Source: Toxonevra muliebris (taxonomy: Eukaryota > Arthropoda > Insecta > Diptera > Pallopteridae). Taken from it: a stretch of 64,000 nucleotides of DNA. The number at the start of each line of letters is the position of its first letter. Positions within the stretch are counted from its first letter, which is position 1. The translations under genes and the position numbers were made by a program. Shown in pieces: positions 54,677 to 64,000 of the stretch. Under the pieces are notes generated by a model. It worked only from the letters and a program-made list of their open reading frames with translations. It did not search any database and had not been told where the DNA came from. Location of the stretch: the NCBI GenBank assembly GCA_963691655.1, contig OY829326.1:77059235-77123234 (forward strand), in the 5' to 3' direction.

Positions 54677-54909
54677 TGTTTTTACCAAATGCAGCTTGCC
54701 TAAATGAAAAGAAATTAGTTCAATTTAACAAATTAAATTTTTTATTTTATTTTAATCAATTTCAATACGCGAGTGTTCCGACACCTTTATGAGTTGACGT
54801 TTTAGAATACACTAATTATGAGAGAGGATATCAAAGTATATGTGTGATTAGAATCATGTGTTTAGATACATGTTGCTAACTGAAAATATAAGTAGAAAAA
54901 CTCACAACA
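54677..54909 (-). repeat. BEL 5' LTR
   Basis: 233 bp, identical to 48749-48981. It should carry the promoter for the element. A 234-base leader separates it from the gag-pol start. Confidence 0.96.
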
Positions 54910-55218
54910 CCTTTTAAGAGGAGGATTTTGCTTTACAGGGGAGGAATTTTTCAAAATGTCTTACAAGTTTTCAAATAAGTATTACTTTGAATCTAGAGTC
55001 TAAGATAATTGCAAACAGTTGCACTAATGTATAGAAATTTTATTAGAAAAAATACAATTTTTTATTCACAGCTTTTTTGTTACAACTTCAGTCATACTTA
55101 AAGCTTTAAAATTTATGAAAATAAAACAAATTCATATAAAAACCAAATATTCCTTCTTTGGAAACAAACGGTAGTAGCAGTAAATAATAATAAAAAATAA
55201 AAAAGCAATAATGATTAA

Positions 55219-55519
55219 CACGTTCGCGAACGTGAATGCTATAACATCCATTTTCATGGTGTTACAATATGACATGAATGCTATAGCATTCAAATCTATA
55301 ATACAAATTTCGGCATTCAATTCTATATTGCGTCCACATAATCCACAGCTGGACTGATCTATGTACCGAAGTAAAACTTTTAGTATTCAGTTTATCTAAC
55401 TAATGTTAGAACTTGGAAAAAATGTATATAATCAAAATTTAAATATTACGATTACTTTAAGAGAGCCGCCATGTGTCTCCTTTTGCACCTCGATACAATT
55501 TTGAGTGTCCGCGAACGTG
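55219..55519. mobile_element. piggyBac-like MITE (301 bp) in hAT copy 2
   Basis: Bounded by TTAA at 55215-55218 and 55520-55523, with inverted ends CACGTTCGCG. The inner sequence includes a perfect palindrome GAATGCTATAGCATTC (55276-55291). hAT copy 1 has a single TTAA at the equivalent position, giving direct proof of the boundaries and of TTAA target duplication. No ORF. Confidence 0.82.
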
Positions 55520-55639
55520 TTAAAAAACTACAACAAACTTGTCTTCTTTCTTCTCAAAACCAGGTAAAAAAGTAGAATGTTATTTGTGGTACTTTGAACC
55601 AGCTTCATCGAAGGTACCTAGAAGGAGGCATCATTTTTT

Positions 55640-56002
55640 TTAGCTTTTCTTATCAACCATTACTGCATTAACAGTTGCAGTCAGCAAAATATTTCGTTTT
55701 TTGTCTTTTATTAAATTCAATTGAGAAAAAATTTTATTTGCCGCTGTACTGCTATGTGGAAAACTTGAAAAATAAATTTTTCCAGTTTTGAAAGCATTTT
55801 TTCTTTTAAAGCATTCTTTAAATGAAAACCAAAATTCTTCCAGTTCCAAATCTAATATATATATATAAATTCGTACATAATTACTTCTGGAAATGAAACA
55901 CGAACTTTTGGATTTTGACAGTAATCCAGCGATAATTAAAGTAGAGCTAGTCATAGTAACAAATATTTCACAGACAGAAACTAAAATAACCCAACCGAAC
56001 AT
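55640..56002 (-). pseudogene. hAT transposase C-terminal fragment (copy 2)
   Basis: The 120-codon frame ends with SSTAANKIFSQLNLIKDKKRN...VNAVMVDKKS. This resembles the hAT C-terminal dimerisation domain (pattern A-x-E-R-x-F-S-x-L-N-x-I-K-x-x-x-R-N). The acidic residue usually in that pattern is Asn here. Only the last 120 residues remain and the DDE-type catalytic core is gone. The upstream Met is fortuitous: the frame runs on from deleted sequence. Similar residues appear in copy 1 at 28920-29065. Confidence 0.65.
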
Positions 56003-56071
56003 ATTTAGTTTGATTTACGTTCAATGAAAATTGTACGAAAACACTATATATTTTTAAAAATAATGTACTTA

Positions 56072-56904
56072 GGTCCGCTTTAATAGTGGCGGGTTAACTC
56101 ATGTGTAAGAGTTAACTGACAATTTTCAATTTTACACTTTTAAGTTATGATGCAGTTAACTGCCCAATATTGGCGAGTTAACTGGCAGTTTCTTAAATAA
56201 AGAAATCAGCTGATTCGACAACAGCGCAAAGAAAAATTTTTCTGCGTTTCAGTTTTTACTAAAATGGATTGATTGGATTTGGAAGATGTCAATGATGCAA
56301 AGTATGATAACATGATTGAACCAATTGTTCTCGTAGACCGAAAACAATACGTGATAGAATACTGTTTTCAAAATATTACGACAAATATTTTCGTGAGAGT
56401 TTTAGGATGAGCAAGGAGGTAACTTGGGCTGTTCTTGCAAAAAGCCTAAAATAGAACTTAAAACATATCCCTGAGTGTCTCAGCTTCGCCTTTCTTAAGC
56501 GGTTTTTTTTGAATTGTTGTACTTATCTTTCAGAACTTTTTTCGTTCTTTTGGGAATTGAACTCCGCTGCTATTCCGTCCCAGAATTCTTCCCTAAAATC
56601 GATGAAGATACGGCAATTTGCAATTTCTTCGCTTGAAAAATTAATTGTATTTTTTTTTTGTTCATTTTCTTTTTATTTTATTTTTTTTTACTACTTTCAC
56701 ATAAAAAAAATTTTGTTTTTGTTTACTTTTTATTGTGTGTTGCCAACGTAAAAAAGAAAATGATTTAAAAATTAACTATCTATTATTGTTTACATTTGAA
56801 AGTTAACTCCTCAATGTGGAACCCAAAATTTTTTAACTCGCTCTTTACTCTTGAATCTCAGTTAAAGTTATTGGTGAGTTAACTCACCACTGTGAAATCG
56901 GCCC
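56072..56904 (+). mobile_element. Defective PIF/Harbinger element (833 bp)
   Basis: The ends are imperfect inverted repeats: left GGTCCGCTTTAATAGTGGCG and inverse of right GGGCCGATTTCACAGTGGTG, both running on to GTTAACT. The flanks are TTA (left) and TAA (right), so the 3-bp duplication expected for Harbinger is not exact and only TA is clear. The coding remnant at 56275-56490 supports the superfamily. Confidence 0.65.
56264..56490 (+). pseudogene. PIF/Harbinger transposase N-terminal remnant
   Basis: A start near 56264 gives LDLEDVNDAKYDN and then, after a frameshift near 56335, RPKTIRDRILFSKYYDKYFRESFRMSKEVTWAVL followed by a stop and NLKHIPECLS (I quote this in parts: RPKTIRDR, then YFRESFRMSKEV). 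The pattern FRxxFRMSKxxxxxL is the recognised N-terminal segment of Harbinger nucleases, before the DDE core. The catalytic core is deleted, so the element depends on others. Confidence 0.6.
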
Positions 56905-56907
56905 TAA

Positions 56908-58494
56908 AACGTTATAACGTTTGCAACAAAAAGAGAAGAAGAAATTCAAAGTCGATTGACAATTTTGCGACAACGACGTGCATTGAGAAGTATATCAGAT
57001 CATCTATTCCAGCCTTGCCTTCAGTCTGCCTTCCCTAAATCGTTTTTTGCGAATTCTCCTTCACCTAATTCATCAAAATTTTCATTTGTAAGGGTATAGC
57101 TGATCTATGTATAATTGTTTTTGATTTATATTTTTAATACTTACATTTTTCCATAGATTAATAACAAAGTTGAATGGATACTGACAACACGCATGTTTCC
57201 TTGACGTTTGTCATTTCTGAGTAATTTTTTACAAAATACAAATAGTTTCTCTCATTTTCTGCCACCTTAACCCATCTACGTCTGCTGTATCCAAAAAGTT
57301 ACCACAAGAAAGTGAATAATATAGTTGCATTAACAGCCTTAAATAAAGGCACCTCTTATTGGAAATTTGTTTTGAATATTTTATATATTTTTATTTTGTT
57401 TTCACTTTCATTTTCAAAATTTTTTGAGCACAAATCAAGCTTTAAAACATGCCACCATGTTAAAAATGAGAGCGAAAATGTGACGCTTAATACGTTGATA
57501 GAAATATGCGTGTGTAGAAGAGGCTGTCATTGCTACCCGTTCAACTTTGTTATTAATCTATGCATTTTTTTAATATTAATTTTAAAATGATTTTGTAAAT
57601 AAAGAAAACAAAAAATAACATCGTCTAGAAGTTATGTAATGAGATCCCTGGCTTTCAGTGCTGACACTAAGGTCGCTTCAATACGTTTCCAAACAGCTCT
57701 CAACGAAGTCAGCACACATCACTTTCACAAATCGAAATGACTCATGCCCATCTGTCTTTTTAAATATGAAACTTCAATGTTGTAGTCTGTTTAATTGGCT
57801 ATTTTCCACTTATGCGACATCAGCAGACTTCCATGTCCGTAAGTTTTACCTTTCCAACATCCAGCTTCCCTCAACCATCAGGCGCTCTTGGTTGCCGTTT
57901 GTTCAATAAAGAGGTCTACGGAATCAGGTGCATTAGAACATTGGGAGCCTTCCCAAGGCAGGAGCAAATGGCTCCTGCATTTACATGTACACAACGACGA
58001 TTTCTTTCATATCTTGGCTAAAGGGTATTGTGGTGGGGAACAAAGAACAGATGAGGAGTATTTCGTATTGCATTTTGGCGCTCACATATCGATGTGTAAT
58101 ATTAGCTGCGTTTTATTCGCCAGCTTGTTTAACATGTGCGAATAAAACGACCAAGTTGTTACGTCTTAAGTTCTTCATTATATTGAAATTCATAATAAAA
58201 CTGCTCAGCAACTGATCCCAGCCATTGCGGTCCATCGTGGGCATTGTTTTTAATTTTTACTCCATAAGAATATTTAACGATGATTTTTTACATTTTTTCG
58301 CCGGCAGACATTTCGAATCTTTTCCTTTTTTGTTTTTTGCCAATCTGTCATGCTGTTTCTTACACTTATGGCAGTTCACAATAGAATTTGATGTAGTCAA
58401 ACAACTTGTTAAGTATACATAACAGCTAAATACGTGTTATCTATGCGACTATGTTTTTGTTTTCCCATACAATTATCACTGCTAGTTATACATA
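56908..58494. other. No gene assigned
   Basis: At about 56935-57040 the plus strand reads EEEIQSRLTILRQRRALRSISDHL, perhaps another transposon scrap. 57310-58420 has several medium ORFs on the plus strand without recognisable domains. No splice or start evidence was found. Confidence 0.4.
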
Positions 58495-58846
58495 AGCGTT
58501 TTCTTTTCTTAACAGAATGTTGCATTTTTTTTTTTCCTCGTGCTATGGCAACAATTTTTTAATGTTGCCCTCAACCCTGCCAAAATTTTGCCTTTTTAGT
58601 GCAAGAAAAGAACATAAAAATGCTACAATGTTAGAATTAGGTGATTTTGCAGGGCAACATTTTCACCCCGTCATTTAATTGAGTGCAAAAGTGTTACATT
58701 TTTCCCCGCTCAGAAGGCAACATTTTTTACAAAAGAACACAATACTCCCCAAAAAGGCTGCCTCTTTTTCAGAAAAGAACACGAAATTTGACTGCCCTCG
58801 CACGGTGCAGAAATAATGCAAAATTTTATAGAGAAAAGAAAACGCT
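58495..58846. mobile_element. MITE with 15-bp inverted ends (352 bp)
   Basis: Ends AGCGTTTTCTTTTCT and its inverse AGAAAAGAAAACGCT are perfect over 15 bp. The interior repeats GCAACATTTTT and AAAAGAACAC words several times. No ORF. The target duplication is unclear, so the superfamily is unknown. Confidence 0.5.
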
Positions 58847-58998
58847 ATTAGTAAAATATTAAAGGATTTAAAATAGTACTTGATTAATATTCAATGAAAA
58901 TTTAAAATTGAAAACACGGTCATGCCACGAGTGACGAATCTAAGAATTCAAATTTAAATACTTACCGGTATGTCTACGTTTAAATAGCTTGTTTATGT

Positions 58999-59126
58999 AG
59001 CTGTTCACAGGGACTTAAGCATGAACGCCTGTCTGTAAGAAGTAGAAACTCTCATGTCTTTTTTCAACCATCAATTTTTTCTACCTCTTCAGACAGACGT
59101 TCATGCTTGCGCCCGTGTGAACAGCC
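58999..59126. repeat. Foldback inverted repeat, about 50-bp arms
   Basis: The arms 58999-59048 and 59078-59126 are near-perfect complements (AGCTGTTCACAGGGACTTAA against inverse GGCTGTTCACACGGGCGCAA, continuing AGCATGAACG-x-CTGTCTG). The loop is about 30 bases. It looks like a foldback MITE. As RNA it would form a long hairpin. Confidence 0.75.
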
Positions 59127-59605
59127 ACTATGAATGTCTGCACTGATTGAATTTGGTGTTTATTAGAATTTAATTAAATGATAAGAACTATTCATTTCCA
59201 CCGTCTGTAATGCAACACACAGATTTTTTTCTCCTTTTCTCTCAATAATTAAAAATGTTTCAACTTATTTTGGTAAGCAATGTTAAATTAAGACCATTCT
59301 GAATATGAAATATTTATAAGTATGAGTAATGAAAATGGTTTTCCATGTTGAACTGTATCCAAACATACACCATGTGGCAGGCAGACAGCATAAATAAATT
59401 CCCTGTGGTCGGCATATTGCATTTTGATAATTTCAAATTAAATATGAGTAAAGTTTTACGAGGTTTCATATCCCCCCCTACCATTAACAACAAAAAAAAA
59501 CTAGTTTAATGCAAAAGTTTAGTGTATGCAAGTGAATTAATGAACAGTATCACAGTCAAGTCATAGCCTGGAAGGGTTAACCCATTTAAGGTTCTTTACC
59601 GAACT

Positions 59606-59651
59606 CTGCCAACAATTTGTGACACACATATATGTCAAACATTGTTGGCAG
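59606..59651. repeat. 46-bp imperfect palindrome
   Basis: CTGCCAACAATTTGTGAC and inverse-complementary GTCAAACATTGTTGGCAG flank a 10-base loop. Stem of 18 with about three mismatches. Confidence 0.7.
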
Positions 59652-60433
59652 ATACAATATCAAACCAAAAAATGGAAAATTTTTTCTATCCGATAGCTTC
59701 TCTCACTCTTCAGCACCCCATAATGTAGTCGAAGTTCCACCACTGTATAAAACCAACTGTTAGGATTATGTTTTTCTTTTATAAAAACGAGAAAACTATT
59801 TTAAATAAAAAAACAAAGTGCAAACAAAAATAAACTTTTCAATGAAAATATTAATATGCGGCTTAGAAGCAGTTGGACACTGAGGATGACGATGTTACTG
59901 GGTACTGCCTTTCCAATGAGTCAAATATTAAAATGAATACTTCATATTTTTCCCTACACTAACATAGCGAATTAAAATTATGAATTCATTTCGTAAAAGT
60001 TGAGAGCGGGAAAAAACTGAGCGTTGCTAGGTGCGAACATGAAGATGAAAAAGGAGGTTCATATGTATGCAATAGCTATAGACACCCAATGACTTTGTAC
60101 ATCCAATACTTACTTAACAGCGGCAATACTGGCTGCATACAGTATTGATGAAAATGAGAATGAAATGAGAACGGAAATGGTTGTTGTTCTCATTATTATC
60201 CAAAAAATTATAATTCGAAGTGCATCTTTTATTATTATCCTGTTGAAAATCATATTGCACTTTGAATATGATCACGAATTTCCAGATAAAAATTGTTTTT
60301 ATACGAAATGCTTCGAGAAAGTTCAATATTCAATGAAATTTTCTAAATTTTTGTTTTGCTGTTGAAATATTATAAATGCATATTAAAAATGCAGAGGAAT
60401 AGGACGATCACAATTTAATTTATCAACAGATTA
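59652..60433. other. No gene recognised
   Basis: AT-rich DNA with overlapping short frames on both strands (60114-60365) that mirror each other. Nothing assigned. Confidence 0.5.
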
Positions 60434-61115
60434 ATGCCACAACTTTTTTTAAAAATAGAGACATTATTATTCTCGAATGGCCTGCAAGAAGTTCTAACTA
60501 CGGTTGCCACTTACTCATTTTGTTTTGTACCAATATTTACAAAAAAAATGTACCAAATGGGGAAAAAATGTACCAAATTTTTATATAGAATAAATAACTT
60601 TATTAAAAGCTTTTTGCCAGTTTATTTTATAGCATTATATTATTAAGAGTATTGAATTCAAATTTATTCCTTAATTTGTTTTTTTATTGGACTCAAGTCA
60701 ACAAATTTTCTTTCAGCAGCAGCTGAGCTATAAGGAATATAAATTTAGTTGATTCTTCAAACAACATTTCGTCTACTCGATTTTTAATACAACTTACTTT
60801 TTGCCAAAAAATTGCTAATTCTGAACAACTTTCTAATTTCCAAAGTATTTCGAAATTATGTTTACAATTCTTGATTCCTATAAAAGCTGACTTTGCCCAC
60901 AGAATGTACCAAATTTTAAAAACATGTACCAATGTACCAAGCGCAGAAAAATGGAAAAAAAATTACCAGTTTTGGTAGAATTGTACTATAGTGACAACCG
61001 TGGTTCTTACCTAAACCCAATCGAAAATCTTTGGGATTTTGCTACTAGCTTAACAGTGCGTTATTGTGGCGTAGGTAGAGGAGGAGATAATGAGTTTAAA
61101 TCCAACCTAAAATAA
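60434..61115 (+). pseudogene. Tc1-like transposase relic split by a hAT MITE
   Basis: Left of the MITE the plus strand reads IILEWPARSSN. Right of it, after the duplicated target, it reads SYLNPIENLWDFA. Joined at the duplication these form the Tc1 block W-P-x-x-S-x-D-L-N-P-I-E-N-L-W, which includes the catalytic glutamate, with Tyr in place of the usual Asp. Only this segment of the transposase can be recognised. It does not belong to the DD37E subfamily found elsewhere in the window. Confidence 0.65.
60499..61002. mobile_element. Non-autonomous hAT MITE, copy 2 (504 bp)
   Basis: Same family and orientation as 9797-10302. Ends TACGGTTGCCACT (first C changed to T) and inverse CACGGTTGTCAC. 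Flanking 8-mers GTTCTAAC (60491-60498) and GTTCTTAC (61003-61010) differ by one base. Inserted in the Tc1-like relic. Confidence 0.85.
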
Positions 61116-62065
61116 TTCAGTTAACAGACAAAATTTGAAAATGTTTAGTTACTATTTTGAGAATAAAAAATTTTTGTTTTTAAAGTAAAAAAATTCAATT
61201 TAATTTCATTCGTCGAAGTCACAGTTAATGAATAATAACCCAGTGAGCTACATAAAATGAGAATGGGATCTTTCCAAGCTAAAAAGTAAGAGTCTCTATA
61301 TTTATGTGCATTTTTGTATTCTGATGTACCTTAAATAACCAGCTTATAACAGAAGAAAAAATGAGAAAATTATACAAATTTTGCGTATTTCATATCTATT
61401 TGCAGAGGACGCTGAGGTGAAAAAACTTCAAAAAACCACGATATTTTGCGAGAAACTACGCCTACATCCTAAAAACATTGGTTAGAGGTGAAAAACAATA
61501 TTTCACATAAATGCTATTTAGATAAAATTACTTGGGGTCACTGAAACACAAAACAATCGTTTGTTTGCACTTTTGTTCATCTGTGTACAAACTTTACTAT
61601 ACTGATGCTTTTTAATTTGACTCCTTATTTGGCTATTTTTCATGTTCCAAAAATGTACTATTATTTGCTCAATTTTGTTCCACAGATTTTAGCAGTAATA
61701 GAACATGCTTCAAAACGTCACTAAATGAATATTTTTTAAGGTAAGTTTTGAATTTTTTGTTTTTTTTTATGATTTTTTTTTTAAATCAAATATTTTGAGT
61801 ACAGTTTTTGGAACTCATTAACTTTACGTAAATGTTGGATGTTTCTATGTGAATACTTTTTCTTTTTCTAAACTATTTAGTATTGAATTATTCGGTTTCA
61901 TGCGAATTTTTTAGAACTATAAACTTAACCAATTTATTGTAATTTTTTGTATTGTTATACTTTTTAAATTATTGATATCTGTTCTCTTCTATAGTTCTGA
62001 TCACCACTGCTTATTAAATGCAAGCAATTAAGAGAGTTCATTACGACTCATGCAGATCATAGAGA
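61116..62065. other. No gene recognised
   Basis: AT-rich sequence with many stops. Nothing assigned. Confidence 0.6.
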
Positions 62066-62073
62066 ATATACAC

Positions 62074-62929
62074 CAGGGATGCAGACTCATTTTTTCTCTC
62101 TCCCCGATAACCCTAGAGAAATTCCCCGATTTTTTATCGAATTCTCCGCATTGGTATAATTTCATATTATAACAGCGCTACACGCAGTTTCCATATAAAC
62201 ATTTTACAAAAACAAATTTGGCCTCAGTGAGTGTTATTTTAAGGCGACCCTGAACTTTCTCGGCTCAAAACTTATCAAATTTTTATGTGACTGGTAGATT
62301 AATAGGTAGATTAAACGTACTTTGTGACTACGGAATTCTTAACGCTTTTAATATAAACTTTCAAAAACTTCCAACATTTTGGAGTTTATAATGAAAAATA
62401 CGCAACAGGTTTTTGGTCGACTTTTGAGTTTAGCTGTTATTCCTTATTGCCACAGATATGTTCAGCCCACTTTTGGACATCAAAGTTCTCAAAGTAGAAG
62501 ATATGGGATTTATTTTGACTCAAATAAAAATTGGCAAAAACTTTGTTTTGAGAAAAACGGGTTCAAAGTTTTAACTATCGGTTTTTAACATAAAAAAAAA
62601 CTTAACTTTATCTTCATCAATTTTTACAAAATACTTACGAATTATAATATTTTCAAATAGCACACTTTTTTAAAAAGCGATTTCTCCAAACCAATAAACT
62701 GCAGGGCCTGCTTCAGAAAAGATGAAGATTTTAAAACCCAAAATATGAAATATTTCATAAGTTAAACGCTTTACATTACATAAAATTTGACAAAAAATAT
62801 TCTACAGACTTTAATTACTAAAAGCTGAACGACTTCAAATTCCCCGCAAAAAACAGCTTATTCCCCGATTCCCCGTGCTAAGTAAAATTTAACACAAATC
62901 GGGGAATTCCCCGCAAGTTGGCATCGCTG
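62074..62929. mobile_element. hAT-type non-autonomous element (856 bp)
   Basis: Perfect 8-bp duplication ATATACAC (62066-62073 and 62930-62937). Ends CAGGGATGCAGACTC and inverse of right CAGCGATGCCAACTT. The motif CCCCGAT or ATTCCCCG is repeated near both ends (62100-62150 and 62840-62915), likely subterminal binding sites. The interior has no recognisable transposase. Confidence 0.82.
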
Positions 62930-62937
62930 ATATACAC

Positions 62938-64000
62938 ACTTCCTCGCTTGTATGTATGTATGTATGTGAAAATAGCTTAATTTGAGAACGTTGGATATGC
63001 CATCGCCCACCCTTAACACCCCTGCGCTCTGTCTAACTATATTTTATGCTGAGCAATATACGGTGATACATAGCAAAGCTATCAATATTTGTGCTGCGGT
63101 AAATAATTCCGCAAATACCGACAACCTGATGTATGTAGAGAGATTGCATAGGAAAAACCAGTGAACAAAAAACGAAATAAAAAAGCAGAAAAAGCAAAAA
63201 CAAAACAGAAAAACATTATACAAGGTGAATCGAGCGAATAACGCACAGTAATAGCAAAACTACAACAATAAAAAACAATAGCAACAACATCCCCAGATAC
63301 AAGGGCAATCGATGGTTATTTGATGAGCTTCAAACAAACGGGATATTATACCAATACAGATACACGTACAAACGTACATCTACAAATACACAGCTCCAAT
63401 GATGGCAACGATGCCGCCAAAGCTACGAAGGAAGAAACTGCTGACGTGATGAAAATTTCAACGGAAATTACGGATTTAGGAAGGCGGACGAACGGAGAAG
63501 AAGTGCGGAAAAAACAAAATCACGGAAGACAGAATAAAAATCGGAAAACGATAGGAAAAAAAGCAAAACGTTAAGCAAAAAACAGAAAGCAAAAGCAAAA
63601 AAAAAGAAACTAACCAGAGAAAAACAAAAAAGATAAACATGGACAACCAGCAAAACAGATGGGATTTTTCCCGATTGAGATATTAAAGATACATCAATAT
63701 ACGCTTGTACATTTTTAGTGTGCTGATGGTAGGCGGTGAGGTGGTGGAAGTTATGGTAAAGGTATGTTGGCGCAATGAGAGTAAGGATGTTGAAGGCTGT
63801 GTCGTATTGTGGGGTAGAGAGTAGAGGGTTGAGAGAGAGTCGTGGCAAGAATTGCAGTATTTCATGTGGTGGTACTCTATGCCGTTGTAGGTAGTTAAAA
63901 AGAAACGAACAGAAGTAGAAATGAATGTAACAAATCGAACTGCAACTATAAATATTGTAGAATTAAGTTTTTTATTTCAAACTTTGAATATTTTCTTAAT
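62938..64000. other. Host-like DNA, possible 5' UTR-type sequence
   Basis: 63160-63640 is CAA/AAAC-rich on the plus strand and contains an 84-codon frame from 63320 of hydrophilic, Lys/Asn/Thr-rich composition without a domain. In flies such sequence is common in 5' UTR exons. No promoter or splice site confirms it. 63690-63900 is G-rich on the plus strand with no ORF of note. Confidence 0.3.

Larger units (their letters stand above)
48749..54909 (-). mobile_element. Complete BEL/Pao LTR retrotransposon (6161 bp)
   Basis: Two 233-bp LTRs, identical base for base by eye, bound the element. It is flanked by a perfect 5-bp duplication CCTTT (48744-48748 and 54910-54914). It has a tRNA-Tyr primer site, a purine-rich tract before the 3' LTR and one uninterrupted gag-pol frame. 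Identical LTRs mean a very recent insertion, since both copies are made equal at integration. Confidence 0.97.
48704..56040 (-). mobile_element. hAT element copy 2, interrupted by BEL and a TTAA MITE
   Basis: The left end CAGTGCTGTCGTTTTGAAAA at 48704 matches the inverse of the right end of copy 1. With the BEL element (48749-54909 plus one CCTTT) and the MITE (55219-55519 plus one TTAA) removed, the rest aligns with copy 1 in inverse orientation up to about 56040. The opposite terminal repeat is absent, so the copy is truncated there. The last coding part of the transposase is at 55640-56002. Confidence 0.75.

Noticed and set aside
57658..58422. Several 65-85-codon plus-strand ORFs
   Set aside because: They overlap in different frames and none has a domain; probably chance frames.
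1..64000. A new defence, toxin or other cellular system
   Set aside because: No clustered conserved host genes, operon or accessory cassette; the recognisable coding sequence belongs to transposable elements.

Overview
This window looks like AT-rich, non-coding DNA from a higher (schizophoran) fly, for example a blow fly or muscid. The grounds are the mix of transposon families, the CAG/TTG (opa-type) and CAA-rich microsatellites, and GAGA tracts. The species call is inference. I found no convincing host protein-coding gene, tRNA or rRNA. Almost every recognisable open frame belongs to a transposable element, and most are broken. The only intact ones are a BEL/Pao polyprotein (49157-54442, minus) and the two ORFs of a CR1-type LINE (40355-44481, minus).

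Layout. 1-10 kb: a TTAA-flanked MITE, LINE scraps, a truncated IS630/Tc1-like element inserted in a LINE ORF1, and a 2.8-kb element with CACAGTG ends that contains a 1.2-kb DD37E-type Tc1-like element. 9.8-15 kb: a short hAT MITE, then a 1.35-kb hAT-type element filled almost wholly by a degenerate 12-bp repeat, then a 466-bp inverted-repeat element. 15-25 kb: host-like low-complexity DNA with two mariners of different subfamilies and a possible Helitron end. 26.7-29.6 kb: a hAT element carrying a pogo-like MITE and a Tc1-like element. 31-34.5 kb: a LINE with a mariner nested in its reverse transcriptase, then an 11-bp minisatellite. 37-45 kb: Jockey-like LINE fragments, and a CR1-type LINE inserted in the RNase H region of an older LINE. 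48.7-56 kb: a second copy of the same hAT family, split by the complete BEL element and by a 301-bp TTAA MITE. 56-63 kb: a PIF/Harbinger remnant, several MITEs, and a hAT MITE inserted in a Tc1-like gene.

How the pieces fit. The window records serial nested insertion. Two copies of one hAT family act as reciprocal empty sites. Copy 1 shows the uninterrupted sequence for the TTAA MITE in copy 2, and copy 2 shows the uninterrupted sequence for the pogo-like MITE in copy 1. The youngest event is probably the BEL insertion (LTRs identical over 233 bp, perfect 5-bp target duplication). The CR1-type LINE also looks young. No new cellular system such as a defence locus, operon or CRISPR array was seen. 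The most unusual objects are the repeat-filled hAT element and the element with RSS-like CACAGTG termini.
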